DNA of 64,000 nt, taken from the NCBI GenBank assembly GCA_965215315.1, contig CBDCDB010000008.1, positions 186,001-250,000 on the forward strand. Reading direction: 5' to 3'. Positions 53,617-62,986 of this stretch are shown here, one piece after another; position 1 is the first letter of the stretch, and every line of letters begins with the position of its first letter. The notes under the pieces were generated by a model that was not told the DNA's origin, ran no database searches, and was given only the letters and a program-made list of their open reading frames with translations. Source of the stretch: Truepera sp965215315 (GTDB lineage: Bacteria; Deinococcota; Deinococci; Deinococcales; Trueperaceae). The position numbers and the translations under genes were made by a program.

Positions 53617-54168
53617 TCAGCGAATACCGGGAGGAACTTGCGTCGGCGGCGGCTCTGGCAAGTTGCGCGGTTCGGGTACGCCCTCGAGCCTTTTTAGTAC
53701 GCCGTTCTCGTTACAGCCGACAAAAAACGGACAACGCAGACACTCCGACCAGACGCGCGGGTGAAGCTCTTTGGTTTTATCGATCACCCGAAACCCGCAC
53801 CGCTCGAAAAACCCGACCGAGTACGTCCAGGCGAACAGCGTCGGGACGCCGATACGCCGCGCCTCGCCCTCACAAGCCCTGACCAGCTCACGTCCGACGC
53901 CCTTAGCTTGCACACCGGGCCGCACGGCCAGCCCACGCACCTCGGCGATATCACCCCAGAGGATATGCAGCGCCCCACACCCGGCAAACTGCCCATCCAC
54001 CTCAGCGACAAAAAAGTCACGTAAGTTCTCAAAGATGTTTTGCATCGGCCTGACCAGCATCTTGCCCTGACCCGCCCAGTAGCCGATGGTCTCGAAAATA
54101 TCAATGACGTCCTCGGCTCTGGCCGGCCGGACGGTAACGATTCGGATATTTGAAGGTGTTTCAAACAC
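53617..54168 (-). CDS. GNAT acetyltransferase, ArgA-like
   Basis: The 183-residue protein has a GNAT core with acetyl-CoA loop RPGVQAKGVGRELVRACE and the segment SVGFFERCGFRVID. The late CLRCPFFVGCNENGVLK matches the short GNAT-type N-acetylglutamate synthases. The same strand carries argH about 500 bases downstream and beyond the VOC gene, so a role in arginine synthesis is plausible. The GTG start is not well supported by any site. Confidence 0.75.
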   Translation of the reverse strand: MFETPSNIRIVTVRPARAEDVIDIFETIGYWAGQGKMLVRPMQNIFENLRDFFVAEVDGQFAGCGALHILWGDIAEVRGLAVRPGVQAKGVGRELVRACEGEARRIGVPTLFAWTYSVGFFERCGFRVIDKTKELHPRVWSECLRCPFFVGCNENGVLKRLEGVPEPRNLPEPPPTQVPPGIR

Positions 54169-54312
54169 ATGTTATCTTCGCATGTTTACGCGCCATTACT
54201 GTAGTAGAGGTTGAGCCTTGCAAGAGGGAACAATGCTATTTTTGCCTGACCTTTAAGCCTAAACTTATTTCGGTTTGCTTACAGCGATAAATTGAGCAAC
54301 CCCGGAGGAGCG

Positions 54313-54678
54313 ATGATGACCCGTGTTAAACTCGCCAGTATCAACTTATTTGTGCAAGATATCGCGCGTTCAACAGTCTTTTACAACGACGTGCTGGGGC
54401 TAGAGTTAGACAGAGCGCGTTCTGAACCCGAGATGGCAATTCTTGATAACGGCGGTTGCAAGTTGGGTTTGCAAAATGCTGCCTCGATGGACCGGCGTAT
54501 CACCTCTACTGACGGAATTGAACTGGGTTTCGAGGTAGAAGATGTAGACGAGGTTTGGCAGAAGCTCAAAAAGGCTGGAGCCGACGTGCTAGGTGAGCCT
54601 GTTGACCAAGGTTTTGGACGTACCTTCGATGCGCGCGACCCCGACGGCTATCAGCTAACGGTTTACAAGCTGTTTTGA
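54313..54678 (+). CDS. VOC-family (glyoxalase-like) protein
   Basis: The 121-residue single VOC domain has SINLFVQDIARSTVFYNDVL at its start and RDPDGYQLTVYKLF at the end, the typical beta-alpha-beta pattern. Specific function cannot be assigned. GGAGG lies six bases before the ATG; a second in-frame ATG follows at once. It ends inside the 3' end of argH (24-base convergent overlap). Confidence 0.82.
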   Translation: MMTRVKLASINLFVQDIARSTVFYNDVLGLELDRARSEPEMAILDNGGCKLGLQNAASMDRRITSTDGIELGFEVEDVDEVWQKLKKAGADVLGEPVDQGFGRTFDARDPDGYQLTVYKLF

Positions 54679-56067
54679 CGCCTCGAGCATCTGTTTCGCT
54701 GCTGCTATCTGCGTCTCAACTTGCGCCTGCGCCGTGCCGCCGTAGCTCGAGCGCGCACCTACGACGGTCTCGAGCTTCAAAACGTCATACGCATCTTCGC
54801 CGATAAGTTCCGATACCGCTTGCATCTCTGCCAAACTCAGCGCTTGCAAATCCTTACCCGCCTGCATCCCGAGCGCCACGAGCTTACCGACAACCTCATG
54901 CGCCTCACGGAAGGGGAGACCTTTCTGGGCGAGATAATCGGCCAAATCCGTGGCGTTCGAGTAGGCGCGTCCGGCAGCGTGATACATCCGCGTTTCGTTG
55001 ACGGTAAGTTTCGGCAGCAGGTCAGCCGTCAGGCGCAAACAGAGGCGGAGCGTGTCCGCTGTGTCAAACGCGCCCTCTTTGTCCTCTTGGGTATCTTTGT
55101 TGTAAGCGAGCGGCAAGCCTTTAAGCGTCGTCAAAAGCCCCAAAAGATGCCCGTAAACGCGCCCGGTCTTGCCGCGCGTCAGTTCGGACACGTCCGGGTT
55201 TTTCTTTTGCGGCATGATTGACGAGCCTGTCGTATGCGAATCGGGCAGCGTGACAAAACCGAACTCTTGCGACGACCATAAGATGAGTTCTTCGGATAAC
55301 CTCGAGAGGTGCATCATCACGAGGCTGGCGGCACCTAAAAACTCCACCACGAAATCCCGGTCAGATACCGCGTCGAGCGAATTTCGGGCAGGCCGGTCAA
55401 ACCCTAACAGCTCGGCGGTACGTTGACGGTCAATCGGAAACCCTGTTCCGGCGAGTGCCCCGGCTCCAAGAGGGGAAACGTTCAAGCGTTTGAGTGAATC
55501 TTGCAACCGTTCTGCGTCTCGCGAAAACATCTCAAAATAAGCCAGCAGATGATGCGATAAGAGTACGGGTTGCGCGACTTGCAAGTGCGTGTACCCCGGC
55601 ATAATGACGCCTAGATGTTTGTCAGCAGCTTCCACAAAAGCGGTGCGGAGGTCATGCAACAACTCAATCAAATCATGCGCTTCGTCCCGGAGCCAGAGCC
55701 GAAAATCGGTCGCTACCTGGTCGTTACGGCTGCGGGCGGTGTGGAGTTTGCCGCCGACCGGCCCGACGCGCTCTGTGAGGGCAGACTCGAGGTTCATATG
55801 GACGTCTTCTAGGTCAGTGCGCCACTCGAACGTTCCGGCTTCAACCTCTTTTTGTAATTCCTCGAGTCCAGAGATGAGCTGTGTGGTTTCATCAGCGCTC
55901 AAAATGCCCGTCTCTCCAAGCATGGTGGCGTGGGCGATAGAACCCCGAATATCTTGTAGGGCTAGCCGTTTGTCAAACGTCACTGAAGCATTAAACTGCT
56001 CGACCAAGGCGTCGGTGCTTTCGGAAAAGCGTCCACCCCACATGCGTTTGTTACGGGCATGGGTCAC
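54655..56067 (-). CDS. argH: Argininosuccinate lyase
   Basis: This enzyme catalyses the last step of arginine synthesis. It has 470 residues. The superfamily signature GSSIMPQKKNPDVSEL and the N-terminal WGGRFSESTDALVE are present, with the block TARSRNDQVATDFRLW. It starts with GTG and a CATACT box six bases upstream. The ArgA-like GNAT gene is nearby on the same strand. Confidence 0.97.
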   Translation of the reverse strand: MTHARNKRMWGGRFSESTDALVEQFNASVTFDKRLALQDIRGSIAHATMLGETGILSADETTQLISGLEELQKEVEAGTFEWRTDLEDVHMNLESALTERVGPVGGKLHTARSRNDQVATDFRLWLRDEAHDLIELLHDLRTAFVEAADKHLGVIMPGYTHLQVAQPVLLSHHLLAYFEMFSRDAERLQDSLKRLNVSPLGAGALAGTGFPIDRQRTAELLGFDRPARNSLDAVSDRDFVVEFLGAASLVMMHLSRLSEELILWSSQEFGFVTLPDSHTTGSSIMPQKKNPDVSELTRGKTGRVYGHLLGLLTTLKGLPLAYNKDTQEDKEGAFDTADTLRLCLRLTADLLPKLTVNETRMYHAAGRAYSNATDLADYLAQKGLPFREAHEVVGKLVALGMQAGKDLQALSLAEMQAVSELIGEDAYDVLKLETVVGARSSYGGTAQAQVETQIAAAKQMLEASKQLVNR

Positions 56068-56073
56068 AAGGAA

Positions 56074-56079
56074 AGTATG
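56074..56079 (-). promoter_or_regulatory. -10 box, leaderless, argH
   Basis: CATACT on the minus strand precedes the GTG at 56067 by six bases. Confidence 0.4.
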
Positions 56080-56178
56080 TCCAAGTTCATTCGGTATCTT
56101 TCACGAGCAAAGTATAGCGTTTATTTTGCCAGAGTTTTACAAGGCAGCCCGGGACCGACAAAAGCCTCGTCAAAGCGG

Positions 56179-57525
56179 TTAGTCCGTCGCTGCCGCGGGG
56201 CGGACGCCCGCAGGTAGCTCGAGCTGCTGCAACCGTTTGAGTACGGGGTGGCTCGAGTACGCCAACCACGCTACCTGTGCGGCGCTCCCCACGACAAAAG
56301 CTGCGGTTACGACGTAAAGCCCCGGCACCGTGCCGAGCAGCGCCCCACCGCCGAGCAGCAGCACACTCACCATAAGCGACACCAAAACAGACTGCGTAAC
56401 GCGCCCCGTTTCGCCGCTATAGACCAGAATCCCCTGATAGTAGCTCTGATACACCGTCAGCGCAGGCCAGACGCACGCCCACAACAAGCCGCTGCTGGCT
56501 AACGCGGCGAGTCCGGGTTCAAGACCCAAGAGAGTACCGAAATAGCCCCTAGCCAACGGGGTGAACGCGACAAAAAGTAGCAGCACGCTCATAAAACCTG
56601 AGAGCAGGAGCGCAAACCAGCGTAGTTGCCGCCACGCTCCGGGCGTCTCGAGCGTCGCGACCACCACCTCATTGTACGCCATGCCGATGCCTCTAAAGAG
56701 AAAGATAAACGACGCCAGTACCGGCCAGGCGGCGAGGGACTCGAGCGCCAGCGGCATCCGGCTGAGCGCCGCACTGCCGAGTGGTTGGACGAGCAGGAGA
56801 ATTAGACTTGTCAACGCCAGCGGCGTATAAAACCGCCTGAAGACCGGCCAGGTCAGCGGCTCGGGCTCGTTCTTGGCCGTCTCCGGCAAGCCGTAGCGGA
56901 CGATAGACCGAACCCGCACGCCGATAAAAACTGCTTCGGCGACTACGCCCGTAGCCACGCCCATCGTTCCGACAACGATCCCCGGCAAACCGAGCAAAAA
57001 CCCTACACCGCAGCCTAAAAGAAGCGCACCAAGCCTGATCACTGTGCCGATACTGACTGAGAGCGACTGACCGCTACGGATCAGTAGTCCCTGATGAAAC
57101 CGGCGGTAGGCGATAGACCAGGTAAAGGGCAGCATCACCATCAAACCCCAACGCGCCGGTTCCACCACCTCGGCGGGCGGATTTAAGAGCCGGACAATTA
57201 AAAGGTCATAGAGCGGGGTAAAAGCCAAAAGCCCGTGCAGCACGGTAAGGCTCAGGCCAGCGAGCATCATGAAGCGGTAGATAAAGCGGTACGACCCCTG
57301 GGTTCTAGAAAGCGCGGTTGAAGCCGCCAGTAGCATAATGATCGGCGCTTCGATCACCAGGGCGAGGGGGAAGACGATGCCGCCGAGGGCTGCGAGATTT
57401 ACCGTCGGGTTTTCCAGGCGGGCGATAAGTGCGCCCACCAGAGGTTGCTCGACACTCATAAAAAGCCAGCTCGCTGCCAGCGGCCACCAGGTAAAAAAGA
57501 TTGTACGCAAGGCTAAAGGACGCAT
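56179..57525 (-). CDS. ANKH/MATE-like multi-helix transporter
   Basis: The 448-residue protein has about twelve membrane helices in two similar halves and resembles the MOP-superfamily proteins related to ANKH and MATE exporters. The first helix region WPLAASWLFMSVEQPLVGAL and the SAALSRMPLALESLAAWPVL block are typical. The exported compound is unknown. TAGGCT lies six bases before the ATG. Confidence 0.75.
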   Translation of the reverse strand: MRPLALRTIFFTWWPLAASWLFMSVEQPLVGALIARLENPTVNLAALGGIVFPLALVIEAPIIMLLAASTALSRTQGSYRFIYRFMMLAGLSLTVLHGLLAFTPLYDLLIVRLLNPPAEVVEPARWGLMVMLPFTWSIAYRRFHQGLLIRSGQSLSVSIGTVIRLGALLLGCGVGFLLGLPGIVVGTMGVATGVVAEAVFIGVRVRSIVRYGLPETAKNEPEPLTWPVFRRFYTPLALTSLILLLVQPLGSAALSRMPLALESLAAWPVLASFIFLFRGIGMAYNEVVVATLETPGAWRQLRWFALLLSGFMSVLLLFVAFTPLARGYFGTLLGLEPGLAALASSGLLWACVWPALTVYQSYYQGILVYSGETGRVTQSVLVSLMVSVLLLGGGALLGTVPGLYVVTAAFVVGSAAQVAWLAYSSHPVLKRLQQLELPAGVRPAAATD

Positions 57526-57531
57526 TCAGAC

Positions 57532-57537
57532 AGCCTA
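57532..57537 (-). promoter_or_regulatory. -10 box, leaderless, ANKH/MATE-like gene
   Basis: TAGGCT on the minus strand precedes the ATG at 57525 by six bases. Confidence 0.4.
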
Positions 57538-57841
57538 CCCAATAGGGAACAGTCAACCTGACAATGCGATACATGACACCCTCGACAGCTTATTCCAGCA
57601 GCTCTTTAACACTGTTTTCTCCTCGCGTGCTGCTCGTCTCGACCGGGTTTGGATAACGCGGAAATCAAGCTCAACGTTTACCTAAGTAGCCCGGTAGCCC
57701 GCAGATGTGACGCACACCACAGCCCGCTAGAGCGCTGGATGAGCGTAAACTGTTATAAATGGCTTGCCTTCTCAGTTTTGATCAGACCTACCGAAATTAG
57801 GCTCTGTCAAAATTTCGTTTAGCTAGAATAAGGGTACTGAC
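57538..57841. other. Intergenic region without a gene
   Basis: About 300 bases separate the divergent transporter and HD-GYP genes. TAGAAT near 57822 and AAGGG eight bases before the TTG start serve the HD-GYP gene. I see no further gene, repeat or terminator. Confidence 0.4.
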
Positions 57842-58771
57842 TTGCATACCAAAGAAGCGCTCGTTCAGGGGCTCGAGCTCTACCGGGACGGTACCTACGC
57901 CGAGACGGTTCGCTCACGTTACGGTGAGGTGAGTTTACGGGTTGCTGAACCCGGCATCGAACTGATGGAAGGTCGTTTGGACGCGGGAGAACGCCTGACG
58001 ATCTTGCCGCCGCGCTTTGGCGAAATAGAAGGCATAGAAATCTACCACCTGCTGACAGGTCAGCTGAGTACCGATGTGCCAGGTATGCACACGTCGGAAG
58101 TTGAGCTGCTAGGGCCAGGTGACGTGATCGTCGCCCGTCATTTGCGAGAACCCGTTATTTTTACGGTAGCGCGTGATGTGACCTTTTTGTGCATCACTAC
58201 CCAGCCCACATTCCACGAAGTTTCTGATATTTTGCGAGACCTCAAGCAGTTGGCGGATAAGGTTGAACTCAAAGACAAGGGGGCGTCGGAGCACTGTACG
58301 CGCATACGCAACCTCGCCTTAAAGATGGGCCGACGTTTGAACCTGTCCGACCATCGTCTCTTACTGCTTGATTACAGCGCCTATTTGCACGACGTTGGCA
58401 AAGTCAAAGTTCCGACAGATATCCTTTTAAAACCCGGCGCGCTTGACGCCGGAGAGTGGAAGATCATCAAAAAGCACCCTGTTTACGGTAGGGAAATGGT
58501 TGAAAACACCTTTATGAGTGAGATTGGGCCGATTATCGAGCAGCATCACGAGCGCTTCGACGGCTCGGGCTACCCTTACGGTTTAGCGGCGGCTGAAGTT
58601 CACACCGAAAGTTATATCGTAGCCGTCGCTGACGCTTACGACGCGATGACTAATGACCGCCCCTACCATGCGGCGATAACCAAAGCGGAGGCCATTGCCG
58701 AAATCATCAGGGGAAGCGACCGCTTTTACCCTCGTGAAGTTGTACAGGCTTTTTTGGAGAGTGTTGTGTAA
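57842..58771 (+). CDS. HD-GYP domain phosphodiesterase
   Basis: The 309-residue protein has an N-terminal cupin- or sensor-like domain (about residues 1-125) and a C-terminal HD-GYP domain. The domain contains LHDVGKVKVP and the hallmark HHERFDGSGYPYGL. Such domains hydrolyse cyclic di-GMP. The start is a TTG with AAGGG eight bases upstream. The sensor part has no recognised ligand motif. It is followed by a small lipoprotein gene on the same strand. Confidence 0.88.
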   Translation: MHTKEALVQGLELYRDGTYAETVRSRYGEVSLRVAEPGIELMEGRLDAGERLTILPPRFGEIEGIEIYHLLTGQLSTDVPGMHTSEVELLGPGDVIVARHLREPVIFTVARDVTFLCITTQPTFHEVSDILRDLKQLADKVELKDKGASEHCTRIRNLALKMGRRLNLSDHRLLLLDYSAYLHDVGKVKVPTDILLKPGALDAGEWKIIKKHPVYGREMVENTFMSEIGPIIEQHHERFDGSGYPYGLAAAEVHTESYIVAVADAYDAMTNDRPYHAAITKAEAIAEIIRGSDRFYPREVVQAFLESVV

Positions 58772-58868
58772 GCTATGTGAGCTTAACTCAAAGTACAGCG
58801 TAATCGTCTTTAGGTTGTTGAGTTCTGCCGCTATCGTCCTAAACGGTAGCTGCCAAACCGGAGGAAAC

Positions 58869-59183
58869 ATGAACACAAAACGTTGGATACTGGCCTTAAG
58901 TCTCGTCTTATTTCTGGGAAGTTGCAGTCAAACGGCGACACCTTTGGAGCCCATCGAGTATGACGCCAGTCAAGACGTCTATATCGTATTCCACGGCAAA
59001 CACTTTGAAGACGCAACCAAGTTTTTGCCCGTTGACCTTATCGGTGAGCTAGCCTTCGACTTGCAGGAAGGAACACACGATAAGATCACGGATGTTTCGG
59101 GTGCCGAAGTTGACCATTTCTACATCTGGCTGTGTTTGGCTGACCAGTGCATTCCGGTTGATCCGTTTACCTTTAGCGGTTAG
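58869..59183 (+). CDS. Small lipoprotein of unknown function
   Basis: The 104-residue protein has a signal peptide with lipobox LFLGSCS and a mature part containing YDASQDVYIVFHGKHFED. The late FYIWLCLADQCIP could form a disulfide. CGGAGGAAAC precedes the ATG. No family is recognised. It lies 97 bases after the HD-GYP gene and is closed by a strong terminator. Confidence 0.8.
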   Translation: MNTKRWILALSLVLFLGSCSQTATPLEPIEYDASQDVYIVFHGKHFEDATKFLPVDLIGELAFDLQEGTHDKITDVSGAEVDHFYIWLCLADQCIPVDPFTFSG

Positions 59184-59211
59184 CCGCTCGTTTAGTTTTT
59201 GGCATCTGACA

Positions 59212-59251
59212 AAAGAGAGGGACTCGAGGCTAATCTCGAGTCCCTCTCTTT
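59212..59251 (+). terminator. Strong, bidirectional-looking terminator
   Basis: A perfect 17-bp inverted repeat (59212-59228 with 59235-59251) has a six-base loop. The stem carries CTCGAG in each arm. It ends in TTT on the plus strand and in TTTT on the minus strand, so it could stop transcription from both sides. Confidence 0.85.
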
Positions 59252-59264
59252 CAACTTGCTACGC

Positions 59265-59380
59265 TATAACAATTAGCACACTTACTGAGCGCGAATCTCG
59301 GAGCTATCATCTCTCAGGGGTGCGTGCTAGACTGTGCTTTATCTGCATAGACTGGCTCAAACCAGCTGATACCTGCTATA
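59265..59380 (-). repeat. Dispersed repeat, copy B
   Basis: It is the reverse-strand counterpart of 41555-41690. The 65-base block (59265-59329) and the 25-base block (59356-59380) are shared. On the minus strand the 65-base block can form TAGCACGC with GTGTGCTA and, inside it, CTGAG with CTCAG. It runs straight into the terminator at 59212-59251. This could be a small RNA gene or the edge of an unknown mobile element. Confidence 0.7.
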
Positions 59381-59385
59381 TAAAT

Positions 59386-59844
59386 AAAGTCTGCTCTCGG
59401 TTCAACAACTTCTGCAGCAGTGCCGATAAGTAAGGCGCTGTCCCAAAACCTTTTAACCATAATTTTTGTAGGTAGAGGGCAGTGCCTAGCGAGTGGCGGA
59501 AGTGCGCCTGTAACGCTTTCTTTAGCTGTGCTTTCTATGCAAGAGAATCATCGCTGAGACGACTTACTCTGGTTTTCAGATAGGCGCTAAGTAGAGGTGG
59601 ACTTTCCGCACTAAGCCCAGGCGCTTGCTAGTGCCTTGCCTTTCTAGGTTGCTTAAAACAGCGGCCTGCAAACGCTCTTTGCGTAAAATTCCACACTTGC
59701 GCATTCTAGGCAAAATCCCACAGCTGTGCGGCAAAAACTTCTATATCCTTAAAGACATAAGTTAAGCCTTTTTCTACCCTCCTACTTTTTAACTTACGCT
59801 CTCCCATCTCTTTGCCGTGATTGCACGAGCAACAAAGGAAGACT
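59386..59844. other. Intergenic region without a clear gene
   Basis: The stretch between the repeat and the small secreted-protein gene holds no frame with convincing coding character. GCGCTGTCCCAAAACC near 59430 looks like an insertion-sequence terminus, but no partner end was found. I see no tRNA. Confidence 0.4.
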
Positions 59845-60042
59845 ATGAAAAAGCAAATTGCAGTTACATTAGTTGTTCTTGCCGCCGTTTTTATGTACGC
59901 CCTAGCTAGACCGAGTGATACCGGTGGGTCGTTCACGTCCGACCAAGGTGTCAGTCTGCAAGGCGTCTACAAGGACCTGATGCAGCTGGTTCCTTTTACC
60001 TTTTCTAGCAAAGAAGCGCCGCCCGTAAAACCTGTCAGCTAA
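59845..60042 (+). CDS. Small protein with N-terminal membrane helix
   Basis: The 65-residue protein starts MKKQIAVTLVVLAAVFMYAL, a signal anchor or signal peptide without a lipobox, followed by a polar Ser/Thr-rich tail ending EAPPVKPVS. GGAAG sits seven bases before this ATG, which I prefer to an upstream one. No family is recognised. A terminator follows at 60065. Confidence 0.7.
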   Translation: MKKQIAVTLVVLAAVFMYALARPSDTGGSFTSDQGVSLQGVYKDLMQLVPFTFSSKEAPPVKPVS

Positions 60043-60064
60043 GGCCGTAACACCCGCCCATTCG

Positions 60065-60086
60065 CCCCTACTCCGGTAGGGGTTTT
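60065..60086 (+). terminator. Terminator after the small membrane protein
   Basis: CCCCTAC pairs with GTAGGGG over TCCG and is followed by TTTT. Confidence 0.75.
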
Positions 60087-60118
60087 GTCTATAGGTTTTC
60101 TCCATCACACACGCCGCA

Positions 60119-60152
60119 CAAAAAACAGTACGGGGAACTCGTGAGCTCCCCG
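60119..60152 (-). terminator. Terminator of the pyrophosphorylase gene
   Basis: On the minus strand CGGGGA pairs with TCCCCG around a further GAG/CTC pairing, and TACTGTTTTTT follows. Confidence 0.65.
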
Positions 60153-60177
60153 CTCTGCTTCCGAACAGTTTGCTGGC

Positions 60178-61608
60178 CTATAAAATCAGCTGCGCCCCCG
60201 GTTCGATGGCTTCTGGTAAGACAACGTTTGCCAGGTCTTCGGCTGAAAGTGCGGTGAGCGGGCCGATCTCGAGCACTGCGTCCACCTCACCGTTTTTATA
60301 GGGCACCTTGACGCCGTTGGCTTCCAACCAGCGTGCCGCCCGCAGGGTCTGCAGCTTCTTGCTGCTTTCGGGCGAGTCGCTGCCCGAAGCGTTTTTGATG
60401 GGGGCAAACTCCTCGGCCCGGTCGGTTTCTAAGATGATGCTATGCGCTGCGAGCGGCAGGGCGTCGAAGATAAAGCGCTCGAGCTTCACTGCGTTCGGCT
60501 TCTCCGGCGTCACCCGTTCGCCAGTTAGCGGGTCGATGTAAGGTACAACTTTTTCTGCCCGGTGAAAGGGTAGCTCGAGCCTGTCCCCTTTACCTTTAGT
60601 GAGCCGCTGCGCGAACGACACCGAAATCAGGTGAATCGCAACCGACCCTGCGCCGAACTCGAGTGCGCCTTGGCCGTCCTCGAGCGCGGCGAGTGCATCG
60701 GGCATGTCCGAATACTCGATTACGCAGGGTTTTCCGCCCGCCACGCAAAAGACCCCGACCTTCTCTTTCGGATCGACCTTGCGGAGCATCTTCGACGACA
60801 TTTCTGCACCGTTTTCGGCGTGAAGCCCGATAAAGAGCGGGTCGATGCAGCGCACATTTGGATTGTCAACCTGAAAGTACGAGATCTGTGTGACGCCGCG
60901 CCGCACCATGTCGTCCAACGCCCCATTTTTGGCGAGCGCGCCGAGGCTGCCGCCGTGCCCGTCCGGGTTCATTGCCAGGGTGTGCTTTTCAGCGAGCACC
61001 AGCGCTCCGGTCGGGCTAAAACTTGGCATCGTTCCTTGCGGAAACAGCTGAACGTTTTCCGGATTCAGACCGAAATAGTCGTGCGCTTCGAAAAAATCCT
61101 GCGTGACGGTGTGATTCATCTCGCTCGTCATAATGTACCAGGGTACAGGCATACCATAAAGTACTTCGGTTTTGCGGAGCTGTTCGGCAAACAGTTGAAA
61201 CAAGGGTTTACGGCCCAAGGGCGTCGCCGGAAAGGTGCCTTTAGGGTCGTCCCAACCGAGGCGCGTGCCTTGTCCACCCGCCACCGTAAAAGCGGCAACT
61301 TGTCCCCCACGGACAAGTGTCTCACCGAGCGCACGGGCGCGCCCATACACCTCTGGCTCTGCGGGCACAACCGGATAGTAGGGCGCGGGTTCGATAGGTT
61401 CAGGGGCGCTCATATCGGGCTTCCGCCGGACGTGCGTTTCGGTAAGTTCAGCCAGATACGCCCAGTTCAGCGCCGCAAGTTGCCTCAGCAGCTCAGCCCT
61501 TTGTGGCGGCGTGAGACTGGGGTAAAAGTTCAGCAAATGCTCCTGCTTGTGTGTTTGTAAGAGCTGCCGAACCTCTTCAAGCTGACTTATCTTGGTTGCT
61601 TCACCCAT
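60178..61608 (-). CDS. UDP-sugar pyrophosphorylase, UAP1/UDPGP family
   Basis: This eukaryote-type nucleotidyltransferase makes a UDP-sugar (UDP-GlcNAc or UDP-glucose) from UTP and a sugar phosphate. It has 476 residues from the ATG at 61608, which has GAGAGGACGGG before it. The nucleotide loop is FTVAGGQGTRLGWDDPKG, followed by QGTMPSFSPTG and the metal region QISYFQVDNPN. The GxGGxG-like HGGSLGALAKNG and KLERFIFDAL fit UAP1 better than bacterial GlmU. It may supply UDP-GlcNAc for envelope synthesis. Confidence 0.85.
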   Translation of the reverse strand: MGEATKISQLEEVRQLLQTHKQEHLLNFYPSLTPPQRAELLRQLAALNWAYLAELTETHVRRKPDMSAPEPIEPAPYYPVVPAEPEVYGRARALGETLVRGGQVAAFTVAGGQGTRLGWDDPKGTFPATPLGRKPLFQLFAEQLRKTEVLYGMPVPWYIMTSEMNHTVTQDFFEAHDYFGLNPENVQLFPQGTMPSFSPTGALVLAEKHTLAMNPDGHGGSLGALAKNGALDDMVRRGVTQISYFQVDNPNVRCIDPLFIGLHAENGAEMSSKMLRKVDPKEKVGVFCVAGGKPCVIEYSDMPDALAALEDGQGALEFGAGSVAIHLISVSFAQRLTKGKGDRLELPFHRAEKVVPYIDPLTGERVTPEKPNAVKLERFIFDALPLAAHSIILETDRAEEFAPIKNASGSDSPESSKKLQTLRAARWLEANGVKVPYKNGEVDAVLEIGPLTALSAEDLANVVLPEAIEPGAQLIL

Positions 61609-61811
61609 CCCGTCCTCTCGCTTCAGCGTAGTTGCCTCTTTGAGGCATGTTCGCACAGTCTAACTTAGCGCTCCGCCCAGATGTGTGCGTTTACCCTAAA
61701 GTGCCTTGAAAGCGTCTTGGCAAACGTTTGTAGAGCGCACTTTTCAAAATCTTGGTACCGTGTTTCTCTCCTTGGGTTGCGCTTATAGCGAAGAGAAACC
61801 CCCAGCGGCGC

Positions 61812-61817
61812 TACAAT
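61812..61817 (+). promoter_or_regulatory. -10 box, leaderless, mqnE
   Basis: TACAAT lies five bases before the ATG of mqnE at 61823. Confidence 0.5.
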
Positions 61818-61822
61818 AGCCT

Positions 61823-62971
61823 ATGATCCTCTCGCCTCTCCCTACCGACTTCCGCGTTCAAGACGCTGCGCTCTCGCCTCTTGTAGATAAAGTTTTGGGC
61901 GGTGAACGGCTAAGTTTTGCTGAAGGCATGACGCTGTTTCATACGCCCGACCTGCCGACCGTCGCCCGCCTCGCCGACACCGTGCGGCAGCGCTTAGTCG
62001 GCGACAAAGCCTACTTTGTCCACTCGCTCCGGCTGTCGCAGACCAACGTCTGCTACGTTGGCTGCACCTTCTGCGGCTTTCAGCGCAAATTGGGCGAAGA
62101 GGGTGTGTGGGACATGGAGTTGGGCGACGTCTGGGCGTACATGGACGAGCATTATCACCCTGACTTGACCGAAGTTCATATTTCGTCAGGCCATCACCCG
62201 AAGCGCAAATTTGACTATTATCTGGATTTGGTCCGCGGCCTCACCGAGCGCGGCTATCAGGTCAAAGCGTGGACGGCCGCTGAAATCCATCACTTCAGCA
62301 AAATTACCCGGCCCCGCATGAGCTACCGCGAGGTGTTGAGCGCCCTTAAAGACGTAGGGCTAATCGCCCTACCCGGCGGCGGCGCGGAAATCTTTGCCGA
62401 GCATGTCCGGCAGCGTATCGCGCGCGCAAAAGTTACGGCGGAGGGGTGGCTGGACGTTCACCGCACCGCGCACGAACTCGGACTGCCGACGAACGCGACG
62501 ATGCTTTACGGGCACGTCGAAACGTTGGAAGACCGGATGGACCACATGCTCCGGCTGCGCGAGTTGCAAGACGAAACGGGCGGCTTTATGTCGTTTATCC
62601 CGCTCGCTTTTCAGCCCGACAACAACGATTTGGCAAAAGAGCTCAACAAGAGCGAGTTTACGACCGGTTTGGACGACCTGCGTAACCTAGCGGTCGCCCG
62701 CATCATGCTCGATAATGTGCCGCACATCAAGGGCTACTGGATTATGATCACGCCCGAACTGACGCAGGTCACGCTCTCAGCGGGTGTGTCGGATATCGAC
62801 GGCACCATTAAGGATGAGCGCATCGCCCACGCTTCAGGTGCTTCGACCGACAAGGGGATGACTGAAACTCAGCTCGTGCAACTTATTCAAGACGCGGGCC
62901 GGACGCCGGTACGCCGCGACGCGCTTTATAAAGAACTCGAGGTTTACCACCCGCTCGTTTCTGCTGCGTAA
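61823..62971 (+). CDS. mqnE: Aminofutalosine synthase MqnE
   Basis: This radical SAM enzyme of the futalosine menaquinone pathway joins 3-[(1-carboxyvinyl)oxy]benzoate to S-adenosylmethionine. It has 382 residues. The iron-sulfur cluster motif CYVGCTFCGF is present, as are ALPGGGAEIFAEHVRQ, LPTNATMLYGHVETLED and FIPLAFQPDN. These fit MqnE better than MqnC. It heads a unit with a hypothetical gene and mqnA. The same pathway is used throughout Deinococcota. Confidence 0.9.
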   Translation: MILSPLPTDFRVQDAALSPLVDKVLGGERLSFAEGMTLFHTPDLPTVARLADTVRQRLVGDKAYFVHSLRLSQTNVCYVGCTFCGFQRKLGEEGVWDMELGDVWAYMDEHYHPDLTEVHISSGHHPKRKFDYYLDLVRGLTERGYQVKAWTAAEIHHFSKITRPRMSYREVLSALKDVGLIALPGGGAEIFAEHVRQRIARAKVTAEGWLDVHRTAHELGLPTNATMLYGHVETLEDRMDHMLRLRELQDETGGFMSFIPLAFQPDNNDLAKELNKSEFTTGLDDLRNLAVARIMLDNVPHIKGYWIMITPELTQVTLSAGVSDIDGTIKDERIAHASGASTDKGMTETQLVQLIQDAGRTPVRRDALYKELEVYHPLVSAA

Positions 62972-62986
62972 AGGAGACCGGCTCAC

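Noticed and set aside
56080..56115. A tiny frame (GTG AAA GAT ACC GAA TGA) behind TATACT upstream of argH, considered as an arginine leader
   Set aside because: It has no Arg codons and no terminator or alternative hairpin follows.
59706..59936. A 76-codon frame on the minus strand near the small secreted protein
   Set aside because: It overlaps the better supported plus-strand gene and has no ribosome-binding site or recognisable domain.
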